This document shows positions 11,573 to 24,774 of a stretch of DNA of 64,000 bases, piece after piece (the stretch's first letter is position 1; each line of letters opens with the position of its first letter). The DNA lies in the NCBI RefSeq assembly GCF_937616625.2, contig NC_065576.1:17362501-17426500 (forward strand). The letters are read 5' to 3'. Source of the DNA: Mercurialis annua (taxonomy: Eukaryota; Streptophyta; Magnoliopsida; Malpighiales; Euphorbiaceae). The notes beneath the pieces were generated by a model, which saw only the letters and a program-made list of their open reading frames with translations, searched no databases and was not told the origin of the DNA. A program made the position numbers and the translations under genes.

Positions 11573-14500
11573 AGCGATTTAAGCCAAACGTTTATAAACG
11601 CTAGGAAACAAAACTAAACGTTTACAAACATTATGAAACAAATCCAAATGCTTAAAAACGTTATGAAACAAATCCAAACGTTTCCCCTTTTTTGCGATTG
11701 AAGCCAAACGTTTATAAACATTACGAAACAAATCCAAATGTTTCACCTTTTTTGCGATTTAAGCCAAACGTTTGCAAACGTTACGAAACAAATCCAAGCG
11801 TTTCACCTTTTTAGCAATATAAGCCAAACATTTACAAACATTATGAAACCAATCCAAATGTTTCACCTTTTTAGCGATTTAAGCAAAATGTTTAAAACGT
11901 TACGAAAAAAATCCAAACGTTTCACCTTTTTAGCTATTTAAGCCAAACGTTTACAAATGTTACAAAAAAAATCCAAACGTTACACCTTTTTACCGATTTA
12001 AGCCAAACGTTTACAAACGTTAAACAACAAATCCAAACGTTTCCCCATTTTAGCGATTTAAGGCAAACATTTATAAATGTTACGAAACAAAACGAAACGT
12101 TTACAAACGTTACGAAACAAATCAAAATGTGTACAAACATTGCTACACAAATCCAAAGGTTTCCCCATTTTTACGATTTAAGCCAAACGTTTACAAACGT
12201 TATGAAACAAATCCAAACGTTTCACCATTTTAGCGATTTAAGCCAAACTGTTTACAAACGTTATGAAACAAATCTAAGAGTTTCAACTTTTTAGCAATAT
12301 AAGCCAAATGTTTACCAACGTTATGAAACAAATCCAAACGTTTCACCTTTTTAGCAATTTGAGTCAAACGTTTACAAACATTACGAAACAAATCCAAATG
12401 TTTCCCCATTTTAGCGATTTAATCCAAACTTTCAAAATGCTACGAAATAAATCCAAATGTTTCACCTTTTTAGCGATTTAAGCCAAACGTTTACAAACGT
12501 TACTAAACAAATACAAACATTTTACCTTTTTAGCGATTGAAGCCAAACGTTTACAAATGTTACGAAACAAATCCAAATGTTTAACCTTTTTTACAATTTA
12601 AGCCAATTGTATACAAACGTTACGAAACAAATCCAAACGTTTCACCTTTTTAGCGATTTAAGCCAAACGTTTACAAATGTTACGAAAAATAAACCAAACG
12701 TTTAAAACGTTGCAAAACAAATCCAAACGTTTTACATTTTTAGCGATTTAGACAAACGTTTACAAACATTATGAAACAAAACCAAGTGTTTACAAACGTT
12801 ACGAAACATATCCAAACGTTTCACCTCTTTAGCAATTTAAGCCGAAGATTTACAAACGTTACGGAACAAATCCAAACGTTTCCTCTTTTTAGCGAATTAA
12901 GCCGAACGTTTACAAACGTTACGAAACAAAACCAAACGTTTCACCTTTTTAGCGATTTAAGCCGAACATTTATAAACGTTACGAAAGAAAACCAAATGTT
13001 TCTCCTTTTTAGCAACTTAAGCCGAAAGTTTACAAACGTTACGAAACAAATCAAAATGTATCATCTTTTTAACGATTTAAGCTGAATGTTTACAAACGCT
13101 ACGAAACAAATCCAAGTGTTTCACCTTTTTAGCAATTTAAGCAAAACGTTTACAAACGTTACGAAACCAAACCAAATGTTTCACCGTTTTAGCGATCTAA
13201 GCCAAACGTTTACAAACGTTACAAAACAAATCCAAATGTTTCACCTTTGTAGCGATTTAAGCCAAATGTTAACAAATGTTACGAAACAAATCCAAACGTT
13301 TCACCTCTTTAGTGATTTAAGACAAACGTTTACAAACGTTATGAAACAAATCCAAAAGTTTCACCTTTTTAGCGATTTAAGCCAAACGTTTCACCTTTTT
13401 AGCGATTTAAGCCAAACGTTTACAAAAGTTACGAAACAAACCCAAATGTTTCCCCTTTTTAGCGATTTAAGCCAAACATTTACAAACGTTAAAAAACTAA
13501 TTCAAACGTTTAAAATGTTACAAATACCTTTTTAGCAATTTAGGCCAAACGTTTACAAACATTACGAAACAAATCCAAACGTTTCTTCTTTTTAGCGATT
13601 TAAAACAAACGTTTGCAAACGTTACGAAACAAATCCAAACATTTTACCATTATAGCGAATTAAGCAAAACTTTTACAAACATTACGGAACAAAACCAAAC
13701 GTTTCACCTATTTAGTAATTTAAGCCAAACGTTTACAGACGTTATGAAACAAATCTCAACGTTTCACCTTTTTAGCGATTTAAGCCAAATGTTTACAAAC
13801 GTTACTAAACAAATTCAAATGTTTCACCTTTTTAGCGATTTAAGCCAAAAGTTTACAAACGTTTCCAAACAAATCCAAGCGTTTCATCTTTTTAGCGATT
13901 TAAGCCAAACGTTTAAAAACGTTATGAAACAAATCCAAACGTTTCACCTTTTTAGCGATTTAATCCAAACATTTACAAATGTTACGAAACAAATCCAAAC
14001 GTTTCCCCTTTTTAGCAATTTAAGTTAAACGTTTACGAACATTACGAAACAAAACAGGCTGTTTCATGTTTTTTGCGATATAAGCCAAACATTACGAAAC
14101 AAAACCAAACGTTTAAAATGTTACGAAACAAATCCAAGAGTTTCACCTTTTTAACAATTAAAGCCAAACATTTACAAACTTTACAAAATAAAACCAAACG
14201 TTTAAAACGTTACAAAACAAATCCAAACGTTTCACATTTTTAGCGATTTAAGCCAAACGTTTACAAATATTACGAAACAAAACCAATCATTTACAAACGT
14301 TATGAAACAAATCCAAACGTTTCAATTTTTAGCAATTTAAGTCAAACATTTACAAACATTACGAAACAAATCCAAATGTTTCCCCTTTTTAACTATTTAA
14401 GCCGAACGTTAATAAACGTTACGAATACCTTTTAAGTAATTTAAGCTCAACGTTTAGAAACGTTACGAAACAAATCCAAATGTTTCACCTTTTTAGCGAT

Positions 14501-15320
14501 ATAAGCCGAACGTTTACAAACGTTACGAAACAAATCCAAATGTCTTGCCTTTTTAGCGATTTAAGCCAAATGTTTACAAACGCTACGAAACAAATCCAAG
14601 CATTTCACCTTTATAGGAATTTAAACCACACGTTTACAAACGTTACGAAGCAAACCCAAATGTTTCACATTTTTAGCGATTGAAGCCCTACGTTTACAAA
14701 CATTACGTAACAAATCCAAGCGTTTCACCTTTTTAGCGATTTATGCCAAACGTTTACAAACGTTATGAAACAAATCAAAACGTTTCACCTTTTTTGCGAT
14801 TTAAGTCAAGCGTTTACAAATGTTACGAAACAAATCCAAACGTTTCGCCATTTTAGCAATTTAAGCCAAACATTTACAAACGTTACAAAATAAATCCAAA
14901 CGTTTCACCTTTTTAGTGATTTCAGCCAAGCGTTTACAAATGTTACGAAACAAAACGAAATGTTTAAAACGTTACGAAACAAATCCAAACGTTTCACAGT
15001 TTTAGCGATTTAAGCCCAACCTTTACAAATGTTACGAACCAAAACCAAGCGTTTCACCTTTTTAGCAATTTAAGCCAAACATTTACAAACTTTACGAAAC
15101 AAATCCAAACGTTTCACCTTTTTAGCAATTTAAGCCAAACGTATACAAATGTTCCGAAACAAGTCCAAGGGTTTCACCTTTTTAGTAATCTTAGCCAAAC
15201 GTTTACAAACGTTACAATGCAAAACCAAACGTTTCCCCATTTTAGCAATTTAAGCCAAACGTTTACAAACGTTACGAAACAAATCCAAACGTTTCCCCTT
15301 TTTAGCAATTTAAGCCAAAC

Positions 15321-16099
15321 GTTAAAAACGTAACAAAACAAATCCAAACGGTTCACCTTTTTAGCTATTGAAGCCAAACGTTTACAAACGGTACGAAACA
15401 AATCCAAATGTTTCACCTTTTTAGCAATTGAAGCCAAACGTGTACAAACGTTACGAAACTAATCCAAACGTTTCACATTTTTAGCAATTTAAGCCAAACG
15501 TTTACAAACTTTACGAAAAAAAACCCAAGTGTTTCCCGTTTTAGCAATTTAAACCAAATGTATACAAACGTAACGAAACAAATCCAAGCGTGTCACATTT
15601 TTAGCAATTTAAGCCAAACGTTTACGAACGTTACGAAACAAATCCAAGCATTTCACATTTTTAGCAATTTAAGCCAAAGGTTTATAAACGTTACGTAACA
15701 AATCCAAACATTTCACCTTTTTTGCGATTTAAGCCAAACGTTAAAAACGTAACAAAACAAATCCAAACGGTTCACCTTTTTAGCTATTGAAGCCAAACGT
15801 TTACAAACGGTACGAAACAAATCCAAATGTTTCACCTTTTTAGCAATTGAAGCCAAACGTGTACAAACGTTACGAAACTAATCCAAACGTTTCACATTTT
15901 TAGCAATTTAAGCCAAACGTTTACAAACTTTACGAAAAAAAACCCAAGTGTTTCCCGTTTTAGCAATTTAAACCAAATGTATACAAACGTAACGAAACAA
16001 ATCCAAGCGTGTCACATTTTTAGCAATTTAAGCCAAAGGTTTATAAACGTTACGTAACAAATCCAAACATTTCACCTTTTTTGCGATTTAAGCCAAACG
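15321..16099 (+). repeat. Local tandem duplication of a seven-monomer block
   Basis: A distinctive monomer series starting GTTAAAAACGTAACAAAACA occurs at 15321 and again at 15740, 419 bp later. The second copy lacks one monomer (the one with TTTACGAACGTTACG, present near 15620). The same series reappears at 19014 with that monomer present. Confidence 0.85.
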
Positions 16100-19000
16100 T
16101 TTACAAACGCTACGAAACATATTCAAATGTTTCACCTTTTTAGCATTGTAAGCCAAACGTTTACAAATGTTACGAAACAAATCCAACGTTTCCCCTTTTT
16201 AGAAATTTAGGCCAAACGTTTCCAAACATTACAAATAAATCCAAGCGTTTCACCTTATTAGAAATTTAAGCCAAACATTTACAAACGCTACGAAAAAAAT
16301 CAAAATTTTTCACATTTTTAGCGATTTAAGCCAAACGTTTACAAAGGTTACAAAATAAATCCAATTGTTTCACCTTTTTAGCAATTTAAGCCAAAGGTTT
16401 ACAAACGTTACGAAAGAAATCCAAGCGTTTCACCTTGGCAGCAATTTAAGCCAAAGGTTTACAAACGTTACGAAAAAAATTCAAGCGTTTCACCTTTTTA
16501 GCAATTTAAGTCAAACGTTTACAAATGTTACGAAAGAATTCCAAGCGTTTCACCTTTTTAGCAAATTAAGCCAAACGATTACAAACTTTAGGAAACAAAA
16601 CCAAACGTTTCACATTTTTAGCAATTTAAGCCGAACGTTTACAAACGTTACGAAACAAAACCAAACGTCTCGCCTCTTTAGCGATTTTAGCCAAACGTTT
16701 ACAAACGTTATGAAAAAAATTCAAATGTTTCCTGATTTTAGCGTTTTAAGTCAAACGTTTAAAACGTTACGAAATAAATCCAAACGTTTCACCTTTTTAG
16801 CGATTTAAGCCAAACATTTACAAACATTACGAAACAAATCCAAACGTTTAACCTTTTTAGCGATTGATGCCAAATTCTTACAAACGTTACGAAATAAATC
16901 CAAACGTTTCACATTTTTAGCAATTTAAGCAAACATTTACAAACGTTACGAAACAAAACCAAGCGTTTCTCCTTTTTAGCAATTTAAGTCAAACGTTATG
17001 AAACAAATCCAAGTGTTTCCACCTTTTTAGCAATTTAAGCCAAACGTTTACAAACATTACCAGACAAATCAAAATATTTCACCTTTTTTGCGATTTAATC
17101 CAAACGTCTATAAACGCTACGAAACAAATCCAAACATGTCACGTTTTTAGCAATTTAAGCCAAACGTTTACAAACGTTACGAAACAAATCCAAGCATTTC
17201 TCCTTTTTAGCAATTTAAGCCAAATATAAACAAACGTTACTAAACAAATCAAAGCGTTTCACCTTTTTAGCAACTTAAGCCAAACGTTTACAAAAGTTAC
17301 GAAACAAATCGAAATGTTTCACCTTTTTATCGATTTAAACCAAACGTTTACAAACGATACGAAACAAATCCAAGCGTTTCCCATTTTTAGCGATTTAAGC
17401 CAAACGTTTACAAACATTACGAAACAAAACCAAGCGTTTCACCTTTTTAGCAATATAAGCGAAACGTTTACAAACGTTACAAAACAAATCCAAACGTTTC
17501 ACCTTTTTAGCGATTTAAGCCAAACGATTACAAACGTTACGAAACATATCCAAACGTTACCCCATTTTAGCGATTTAAGCCAAACGTTTAAAACATTACG
17601 AAACAAATCCAAACATTCCACCTTTTTAGCGATTAAGCCAAACGTTTACAACCGTTGCGAAACAAATCCAAACGTTTCATATTTTTAGCGAATGAAGCCA
17701 AACATTTACAAATGTTACGAAACAAATCCAAACGTTTCACATATTTAGAAATTTAAGGCAAACGTCTACAAACGTTACGAAACAAAACAAAGTGTTTCAC
17801 TTTTTTAGCAATTTAAACCAAACGTTTACAACCGTTACAAAACAAATCCAAGCGTTTCACCTTTTTAGCAATTTAAGCCAAACGTTTACAAACGTTACGA
17901 AACAAATCCAAATCTTTCCCCTTTTTAGTGATTTAAGCCAAACGTTTACAAATGTTACGAAACAAATCCAAACGCTACCCCATTTTAGCGATTTCAGCCA
18001 AACGTTTATAAACGTTACGAAACAAATTCAAACGTTTCGCTTTTTTAGCGATTTAAGCCAAACGTTTACAAACGTTACAAAACAAATCCTAACCTTTCCC
18101 CATTTTAACGATTTAAGTTAAACATTTACAAACGTTACGAAACAAATTCAAATGTTTCACATTTTTACGATTTAAGCCAAAGTTTACAAACGCTACGAAA
18201 TAAATCCAAACGTTTACACACATTACGAAACAAAAACAAACTCTTCACATTTTTAGCAATTTAAGCCAAACGTTTACAAACGTTACGAAACAAATCCAAA
18301 CGTTTCACCTTTTTAGTGATTGAAGTCAAACGTTTACAAACGTTAAGAATCAAATCCAAACGTTTCCCCATTTTAGCAATTTAAGCCAAACGTTTATAAA
18401 CGTCACGAAACAAAACAAAATGTTTACAAACGCAACGAAACAAATCCAATTGTTTACAAATGTTACGAAACAATCCAAACGTTTCTCCATTTTAGCGATT
18501 TAATCCAAACGTTTACAAAAGTTACAGAACAAATCCAAACGTTTACGCTTTTTAGCGATTTAAGCCAAAACGTTTACAAACGTTAAGAAAAAATCCAAAC
18601 GTTTCCCAATTTTAGCGATTTAAGCCAAACATTTACAAACGTGACGAAACAAATCCAAACGTTTCACCTTTTTAGCAATTTAAATCAAAACGTTTCACCA
18701 TTTAAGCGATTTAAGAGAAACGTTTACAAACTTTACGAAACAAATCCAAACGTTTCACCTTTTTAGCGATTTAAGCCCAACGTTTCATCATTTTGCGATT
18801 GAAGCCAAACGTTTACAAACATTACGAAACAAATCCAAACGTTTCCCCTTTTTAGCAATTTAAGCCAAATGTTTACAAACGTTACAAAACAAATCCAAGC
18901 GTTTCACCTTTTTAGAAATATAATGTTTACTCATTTTAGCGATTTAAGCCAAACGTTTAAAACGTTACGATACAAATCCAAAGGTTTCCCGTTTTTAGCG

Positions 19001-22000
19001 ATTTAAGCCAAACGTTAAAAACGTTACAAAACAAATCCAAACGGTTCACCTTTTTAGCTATTGAAGCCAAACGTTTACAAACGGTACGAAACAAATCCAA
19101 ATGTTTCACCTTTTTAGCAATTGAAGCCAAACGTGTACAAACGTTACGAAACTAATCCAAACGTTTCACATTTTTAGCAATTTAAGCCAAACGTTTACAA
19201 ACTTTACGAAAAAAAACCCAAGTGTTTCCCGTTTTAGCAATTTAAACCAAATGTATACAAACGTAACGAAACAAATCCAAGCGTGTCACATTTTTAGCAA
19301 TTTAAGCCAAACGTTTACGAACGTTACGAAACAAATCCAAGCATTTCACATTTTTAGCAATTTAAGCCAAAGGTTTATTAACGTTACGTAACAAATCCAA
19401 ACATTTCACCTTTTTTGCGATTTAAGCCAAACGTTTACAAACGCTACGAAACATATTCAAATGTTTCACCTTTTTAGCATTGAAAGCCAAACGTTTACAA
19501 ATGTTACGAAACAAATCCAACGTTTCCCCTTTTTAGAAATTTAGGCCAAACGTTTCCAAACATTACAAATAAATCCAAGCGTTTCACCTTATTAGAAATT
19601 TAAGCCAAACATTTACAAACGCTACGAAAAAAATCAAAATTTTTCACATTTTTAGCGATTTAAGCCAAACGTTTACAAAGGTTACAAAATAAATCCAATT
19701 GTTTCACCTTTTTAGCAATTTAAGCCAAAGGTTTACAAACGTTACGAAAGAAATCCAAGCGTTTCACCTTGGCAGCAATTTAAGCCAAAGGTTTACAAAC
19801 GTTACGAAAAAAATTCAAGCGTTTCACCTTTTTAGCAATTTAAGTCAAACGTTTACAAATGTTACGAAAGAATTCCAAGCGTTTCACCTTTTTAGCAAAT
19901 TAAGCCAAACGATTACAAACTTTAGGAAACAAAACCAAACGTTTCACATTTTTAGCAATTTAAGCCGAACGTTTACAAACGTTACGAAACAAAACCAAAC
20001 GTCTCGCCTCTTTAGCGATTTTAGCCAAACGTTTACAAACGTTATGAAAAAAATTCAAATGTTTCCTGATTTTAGCGTTTTAAGTCAAACGTTTAAAACG
20101 TTACGAAATAAATCCAAACGTTTCACCTTTTTAGCGATTTAAGCCAAACATTTACAAACATTACGAAACAAATCCAAACGTTTAACCTTTTTAGCGATTG
20201 ATGCCAAATTCTTACAAACGTTACGAAATAAATCCAAACGTTTCACATTTTTAGCAATTTAAGCAAACATTTACAAACATTACGAAACAAAACCAAGCGT
20301 TTCTCCTTTTTAGCAATTTAAGTCAAACGTTATGAAACAAATCCAAGTGTTTCCACCTTTTTAGCAATTTAAGCCAAACGTTTACAAACATTACCAAACA
20401 AATCAAAATATTTCACCTTTTTTGCGATTTAATCCAAACGTCTATAAACGCTACGAAACAAATCCAAACATGTCACCTTTTTAGCAATTTAAGCCAAACG
20501 TTTACAAACGTTACGAAACAAATCCAAGCATTTCTCCTTTTTAGCAATTTAAGCCAAATATAAACAAACGTTACTAAACAAATCCAAGCATTTCTCCTTT
20601 TTAGCAATTTAAGCCAAATATAAACAAACGTTACTAAACAAATCAAAGCGTTTCACCTTTTTAGCAACTTAAGCCAAATGTTTACAAAAGTTACGAAACA
20701 AATCGAAATGTTTCACCTTTTTATCGATTTAAACCAAACGTTTACAAACGATACGAAACAAATCCAAGCGTTTCCCATTTTTAGCGATTTAAGCCAAACG
20801 TTTACAAACATTACGAAACAAAACCAAGTGTTTTACCTTTTTAGCAATATAAGCGAAACGTTTACAAACGTTACAAAACAAATCCAAACGTTTCACCTTT
20901 TTAGCGATTTAAGCCAAACGATTACAAACGTTACGAAACATATCCAAACGTTTCACCTTTTTAGCGATTAAGCCAAACGTTTACAACCGTTACGAAACAA
21001 ATCCAAACGTTTCATATTTTTAGCGAATGAAGCCAAACATTTACAAATGTTACGAAACAAATCCAAACGTTTCACATATTTAGAAATTTAAGGCAAACGT
21101 CTACAAACGTTACAAAACAAAACAAAGTGTTTCACTTTTTTAGCAATTTAAACCAAACGTTTACAACCGTTATAAAACAAATCCAAGTGTTTCACCTTTT
21201 TAGCAATTTAAGCCAAACGTTTACAAACGTTACGAAACAAATCCAAACGTTTCCCCTTTTTAGTGATTTAAGCCAAACTTTTACAAATGTTACGAAACAA
21301 ATCCAAACGCTACCCCATTTTAGCGATTTAAGCCAAACGTTTATAAACGTTACGAAACAAATTCAAACGTTTCGCTTTTTTAGCGATTTAAGCCAAACGT
21401 TTAAAAACGTTACAAAACAAATCCTAACCTTTCCCCATTTTAACGATTTAAGTTAAACATTTACAAACGTTACGAAACAAATTCAAATGTTTCACCTTTT
21501 TACGATTTAAGCCAAAGTTTACAAACGCTACGAAATAAATCCAAACGTTTACACACATTACGAAACAAAAACAAACTCTTCACATTTTTAGCAATTTAAA
21601 CCAAACGTTTACAAACGTTACGAAACAAATCCAAACGTTTCACCTTTTTAGTGATTGAAGTCAAACGTTTACAAACGTTAAGAATCAAATCCAAACGTTT
21701 CCCCATTTTAGCAATTTAAGCCAAACGTTTATAAACGTCACGAAACAAAACAAAATGTTTACAAACGTAACGAAACAAATCCAATTGTTTACAAATGTTA
21801 CGAAACAATCCAAACGTTTCTCCATTTTAGCGATTTAATCCAAACGTTTACAAAAGTTACAGAACAAATCCAAACGTTTACGCTTTTTAGCGATTTAAGC
21901 CAAAACGTTTACAAACGTTAAGAAAAAATCCAAACGTTTCCCAATTTTAGCGATTTAAGCCAAACATTTACAAACGTGACGAAACAAATCCAAACGTTTC

Positions 22001-22204
22001 ACCTTTTTAGCAATTTAAATCAAAAGGTTTCACCATTTAAGCGATTTAAGAGAAACGTTTACAAACTTTACGAAACAAATCCAAACGTTTCACCTTTTTA
22101 GCGATTTAAGCCAAACGTTTCATCATTTTGCGATTGAAGCCAAACGTTTACAAACATTACGAAACAAATCCAAACGTTTCCCCTTTTTAGCAATTTAAGC
22201 CAAA

Positions 22205-22209
22205 TGTTT
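22205..22209. other. Target-site duplication, left copy (TGTTT)
   Basis: TGTTT directly precedes the TG of the LTR and is repeated exactly after the right LTR at 28558-28562. It corresponds to monomer positions 4-8. Confidence 0.95.
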
Positions 22210-22618
22210 TGTAATACCCCAATTATTTGAAGATAAATAAGTCGGGCCACGTGTCGTAATTTCCGATAAGTTAAGTTAAGAAGAATTTAATTTAATTTTA
22301 TCGGGAGTTTAGAATAATGTTTAGAAAGCGGATTAGTGGGATTTAAGGAATTTAATATTGAAAATTTGGATGTGGAGGCATTTTGGGGCTAAATCGTAAA
22401 TTTTGAAAAGTTTAGGGGCTAAAGTGCAAATTAGCCGATTAAGCCTCGAAAATAGGAATTTGAGGATTTTAACGGAAGTATTATATTTTGAGATAGTATT
22501 ATTTATTGGATATGAATAATACGTATATGATTTAATAGAAAGATTAATTGAATAAGTTTTGGATTAAATTGAAACATTTAAAAAGTTTCAAGGATCAAAG
22601 TGTACTTTAGCCGGATTG

Positions 22619-22625
22619 TATATAT
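22619..22625 (+). promoter_or_regulatory. Putative TATA box in LTR
   Basis: TATATAT lies upstream of a C/T-rich stretch (22627-22740), which is typical of a plant transcript start and leader. The same site occurs in the 3' LTR at 26676-26682. Confidence 0.45.
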
Positions 22626-22984
22626 CTTCCAACTCCTTCTCTATGAAGGTATCAGATCATCATTATCATTTCATTTCTTTCTCTCGCTCGCCGTTTCAAT
22701 TACGTTCCGTCGTCCGATCGCCGTTTCTCGTCCGTTTCTGACGTTTCTTAACTCGAATTGATCGTATCCCAGTGACGTATCACGGTAAGCTTGAAGTTTT
22801 ATCGTTTGGACGGATATATTTTGAGTTATATCGATTCAAAGTTTTAGGCCACGAAACGATTTTATCGTTTTATCGATTATAGGATCGTTTTTGGATGTTT
22901 AGATGTTAGAATACGCGTTTTGGTTGAGTTTGGAGCGTTTTTACGTATATAGCATGTCGGAAACCCCGGAAATCGATTCCGGAG

Positions 22985-23146
22985 GATCGTGTACGATAGT
23001 ACACGATCGTGTACTTGTGGTACACGAACGTGTACCATCCATGGTACACGAACGTGTACCAATATATGGTACACGATCGTGTACCAAGGTACACGAACGT
23101 GTACCATCAAGGTACACGAACGTGTACCTCCCTGCACGATCGTGCA
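22985..23146. repeat. Palindrome cluster in 5' LTR
   Basis: An inverted pair (GATCGTGTAC, GATA, GTACACGATC) opens the cluster. Five 18-bp palindromes with GGTACACG/CGTGTACC arms follow, at 23019, 23043, 23068, 23088 and 23111: four have the form GGTACACGAACGTGTACC, and the one at 23068 has a central T and is a perfect palindrome. TGCACGATCGTGCA at 23133-23146 closes it. Spacers are 2-7 bases. Confidence 0.95.
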
Positions 23147-24464
23147 ACCCCCTCGACCCTCGCATCCCCGATTTTTCGTATTCCTATTGAGTTAGTTTAA
23201 CACTCGTCGCCGTACGCGCATGCCGAGAATTGAATGAAAAGTAATGTTCGATCCGTGAGTGAGTACGTGTGTGTTTATATCTCGAGTCTAGAATGTCTAT
23301 CGAGTTAGACTCTCACTCGAGTTATGTTTGTCTGTTTCTTAGGTCCGGCAAGGCAACCAGCTACCGGACAAGGAGCTTGACGGAGGTCGCGTAATAAAGT
23401 TTTTGGGGAAAAAAGCAAACAGTGAGTTTATATGTGTTTACTTTTGATGTATTGAAAATGCATTGCTTTTAAACGTAAAATGATTTATATGAATTGCATA
23501 ACACGATTTGTTATCGAAAATGCTTTGTATGAAATACATGCATCATTATCTTGAAACCAGTATAGATCCGATGAAACATGCTTTCCTATTGGGCGGCAAT
23601 AGGAACTACGTGATCACTAGTTAAGTTCAAGCTGTATACTCCTTCGGTTTTGTTTGAAAATGTTTTGTTTGTTTGAATATGAAATTCATATCGATCGATC
23701 GTTGGACTTTAAGATGGACAGTCACCTTGGTTGAACTATCCCGGGACTGTACCAAATGGTATTGGTTGATCTGGTTGAACTATCCCGCAACCTACCAGCA
23801 AGATTAAGATATATCGTTTTGTTCGAAAGAAAGAATTTGGTTTTGATAATTCGATGAATCAAGGATTAGGGTTTCAATCGGAAGTTATATTTGGATGCAT
23901 ATAAATGAATGACTTATTGCATTGTTTTGTTTTATAGAATACTCAATTGTAAACTTATGAACTCACTCAGTTTCGACTGACCCCGTTGTTATAACCATTT
24001 TTCAGGTATATAGTCTTTTGACGTGACAGGCTTCTATTCTTGCTTCAGAAGTCTGCTTAGAAGTATGTATAGAAGAAGTATGTATCAGTAGTGCTGCAGT
24101 AGACCAGTCCTAGATATGTATATAGTTTTGTCAAACGGTCTAATGTATATTTATACTCTGATGTTTGTAAACTTGAATGGTGTTACTGCGCTTTAAACCG
24201 ATGGTTTTTGGTGTGCGAAACAGGGCAATGCTTGATGTGGCATCGCATTGTAAGACCCTAATTTCTATTGATGGTTTTAAGAAAATGTACATAGATGTTT
24301 AATATCTTATCGTTAAAAAGCTTTTCTGAAAACACTTACTTGTTTATATCGCAATAAGTTTGTAGTGGTTTTAGGCTTGCTACGGGTTTCGGAGCTACCA
24401 CTCCCATTCCCTAGCGCCGGTCGCGGCTCGAGTTTCGAGGATGGAAATCGGGTCGTGACAACGT

Positions 24465-24476
24465 TGGTATCAGAGC
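24465..24476 (+). other. Primer-binding site, initiator Met tRNA
   Basis: TGGTATCAGAGC lies four bases after the LTR end. It is the standard plant primer-binding sequence complementary to the 3' end of tRNA-iMet. Confidence 0.93.
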
Positions 24477-24774
24477 AATGGTTTAGTTTCCTAGGCCATT
24501 GCCTTATATTTTGTGTGTTATGTGATCCTAGGATTGACAGTGCCTTTAGGTTAAGATAGGAACTACTGCAGCTATAGGATTCGAATTATGTCATTGATTT
24601 GTCTTCGTTTGTTTTGCGCTTTCAACTCTTATCTATAGGATGTGAGTCTGTTATACGTGTGTGATCGATAGTATACGAATGCATCCGTTTGCATATATGA
24701 TTAGTTTTGCACTTGGAAGTAAGAATATGTTCATCGTATGATTGCTGATCGGGGCGTTGTTTGCTTTGGTCAGG

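Larger units (their letters stand above)
11561..22209 (+). repeat. 60-bp satellite array, plus polarity, first block
   Basis: About 177 monomers in plus polarity. Consensus decamers 1-2 are AAACGTTTACAAACGTTACG, decamers 3-4 AAACAAATCC and AAACGTTTCA, and the rest CCTTTTTAGC and GATTTAAGCC, making 60 bp. Frequent variants are TTTCCCC or TTTCACA for TTTCACC, and AGCAATTT for AGCGATTT. The part from 11561 to about 15300 is diverse; from 15.3 kb on it is organised in long higher-order copies. No gene is present; frames of up to about 150 codons are satellite read-through. Confidence 0.97.
22210..24460 (+). repeat. 5' LTR of the gag-only element (2251 bp)
   Basis: It starts TGTAATACCCC and ends GGGTCGTGACA. 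A TATATAT box lies at 22619, followed by a pyrimidine-rich stretch that may be the transcript leader. A palindrome cluster occupies 22985-23146. The last 100 bases contain GGCTTGCTACGGGTTTCGG and TACCACTCCCATTCCCTAGC, which are shared nearly unchanged with the solo LTR at 58.9 kb and recognisably with the 3.2-kb LTRs at 37.0 and 45.1 kb. The pseudo-open frames at 22877-23200 come from the palindromes. Confidence 0.95.

Noticed and set aside
16365..20142. Two identical 147-codon frames, apparently a duplicated gene
   Set aside because: They are the same satellite segment in two copies of the 3.3-kb higher-order repeat. Identity reflects recent amplification, not protein conservation.
22985..23146. 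CRISPR-like array (short palindromic repeats with spacers)
   Set aside because: Spacers are only 2-7 bases and not unique, repeats are 18 bases, and the context is a plant LTR.
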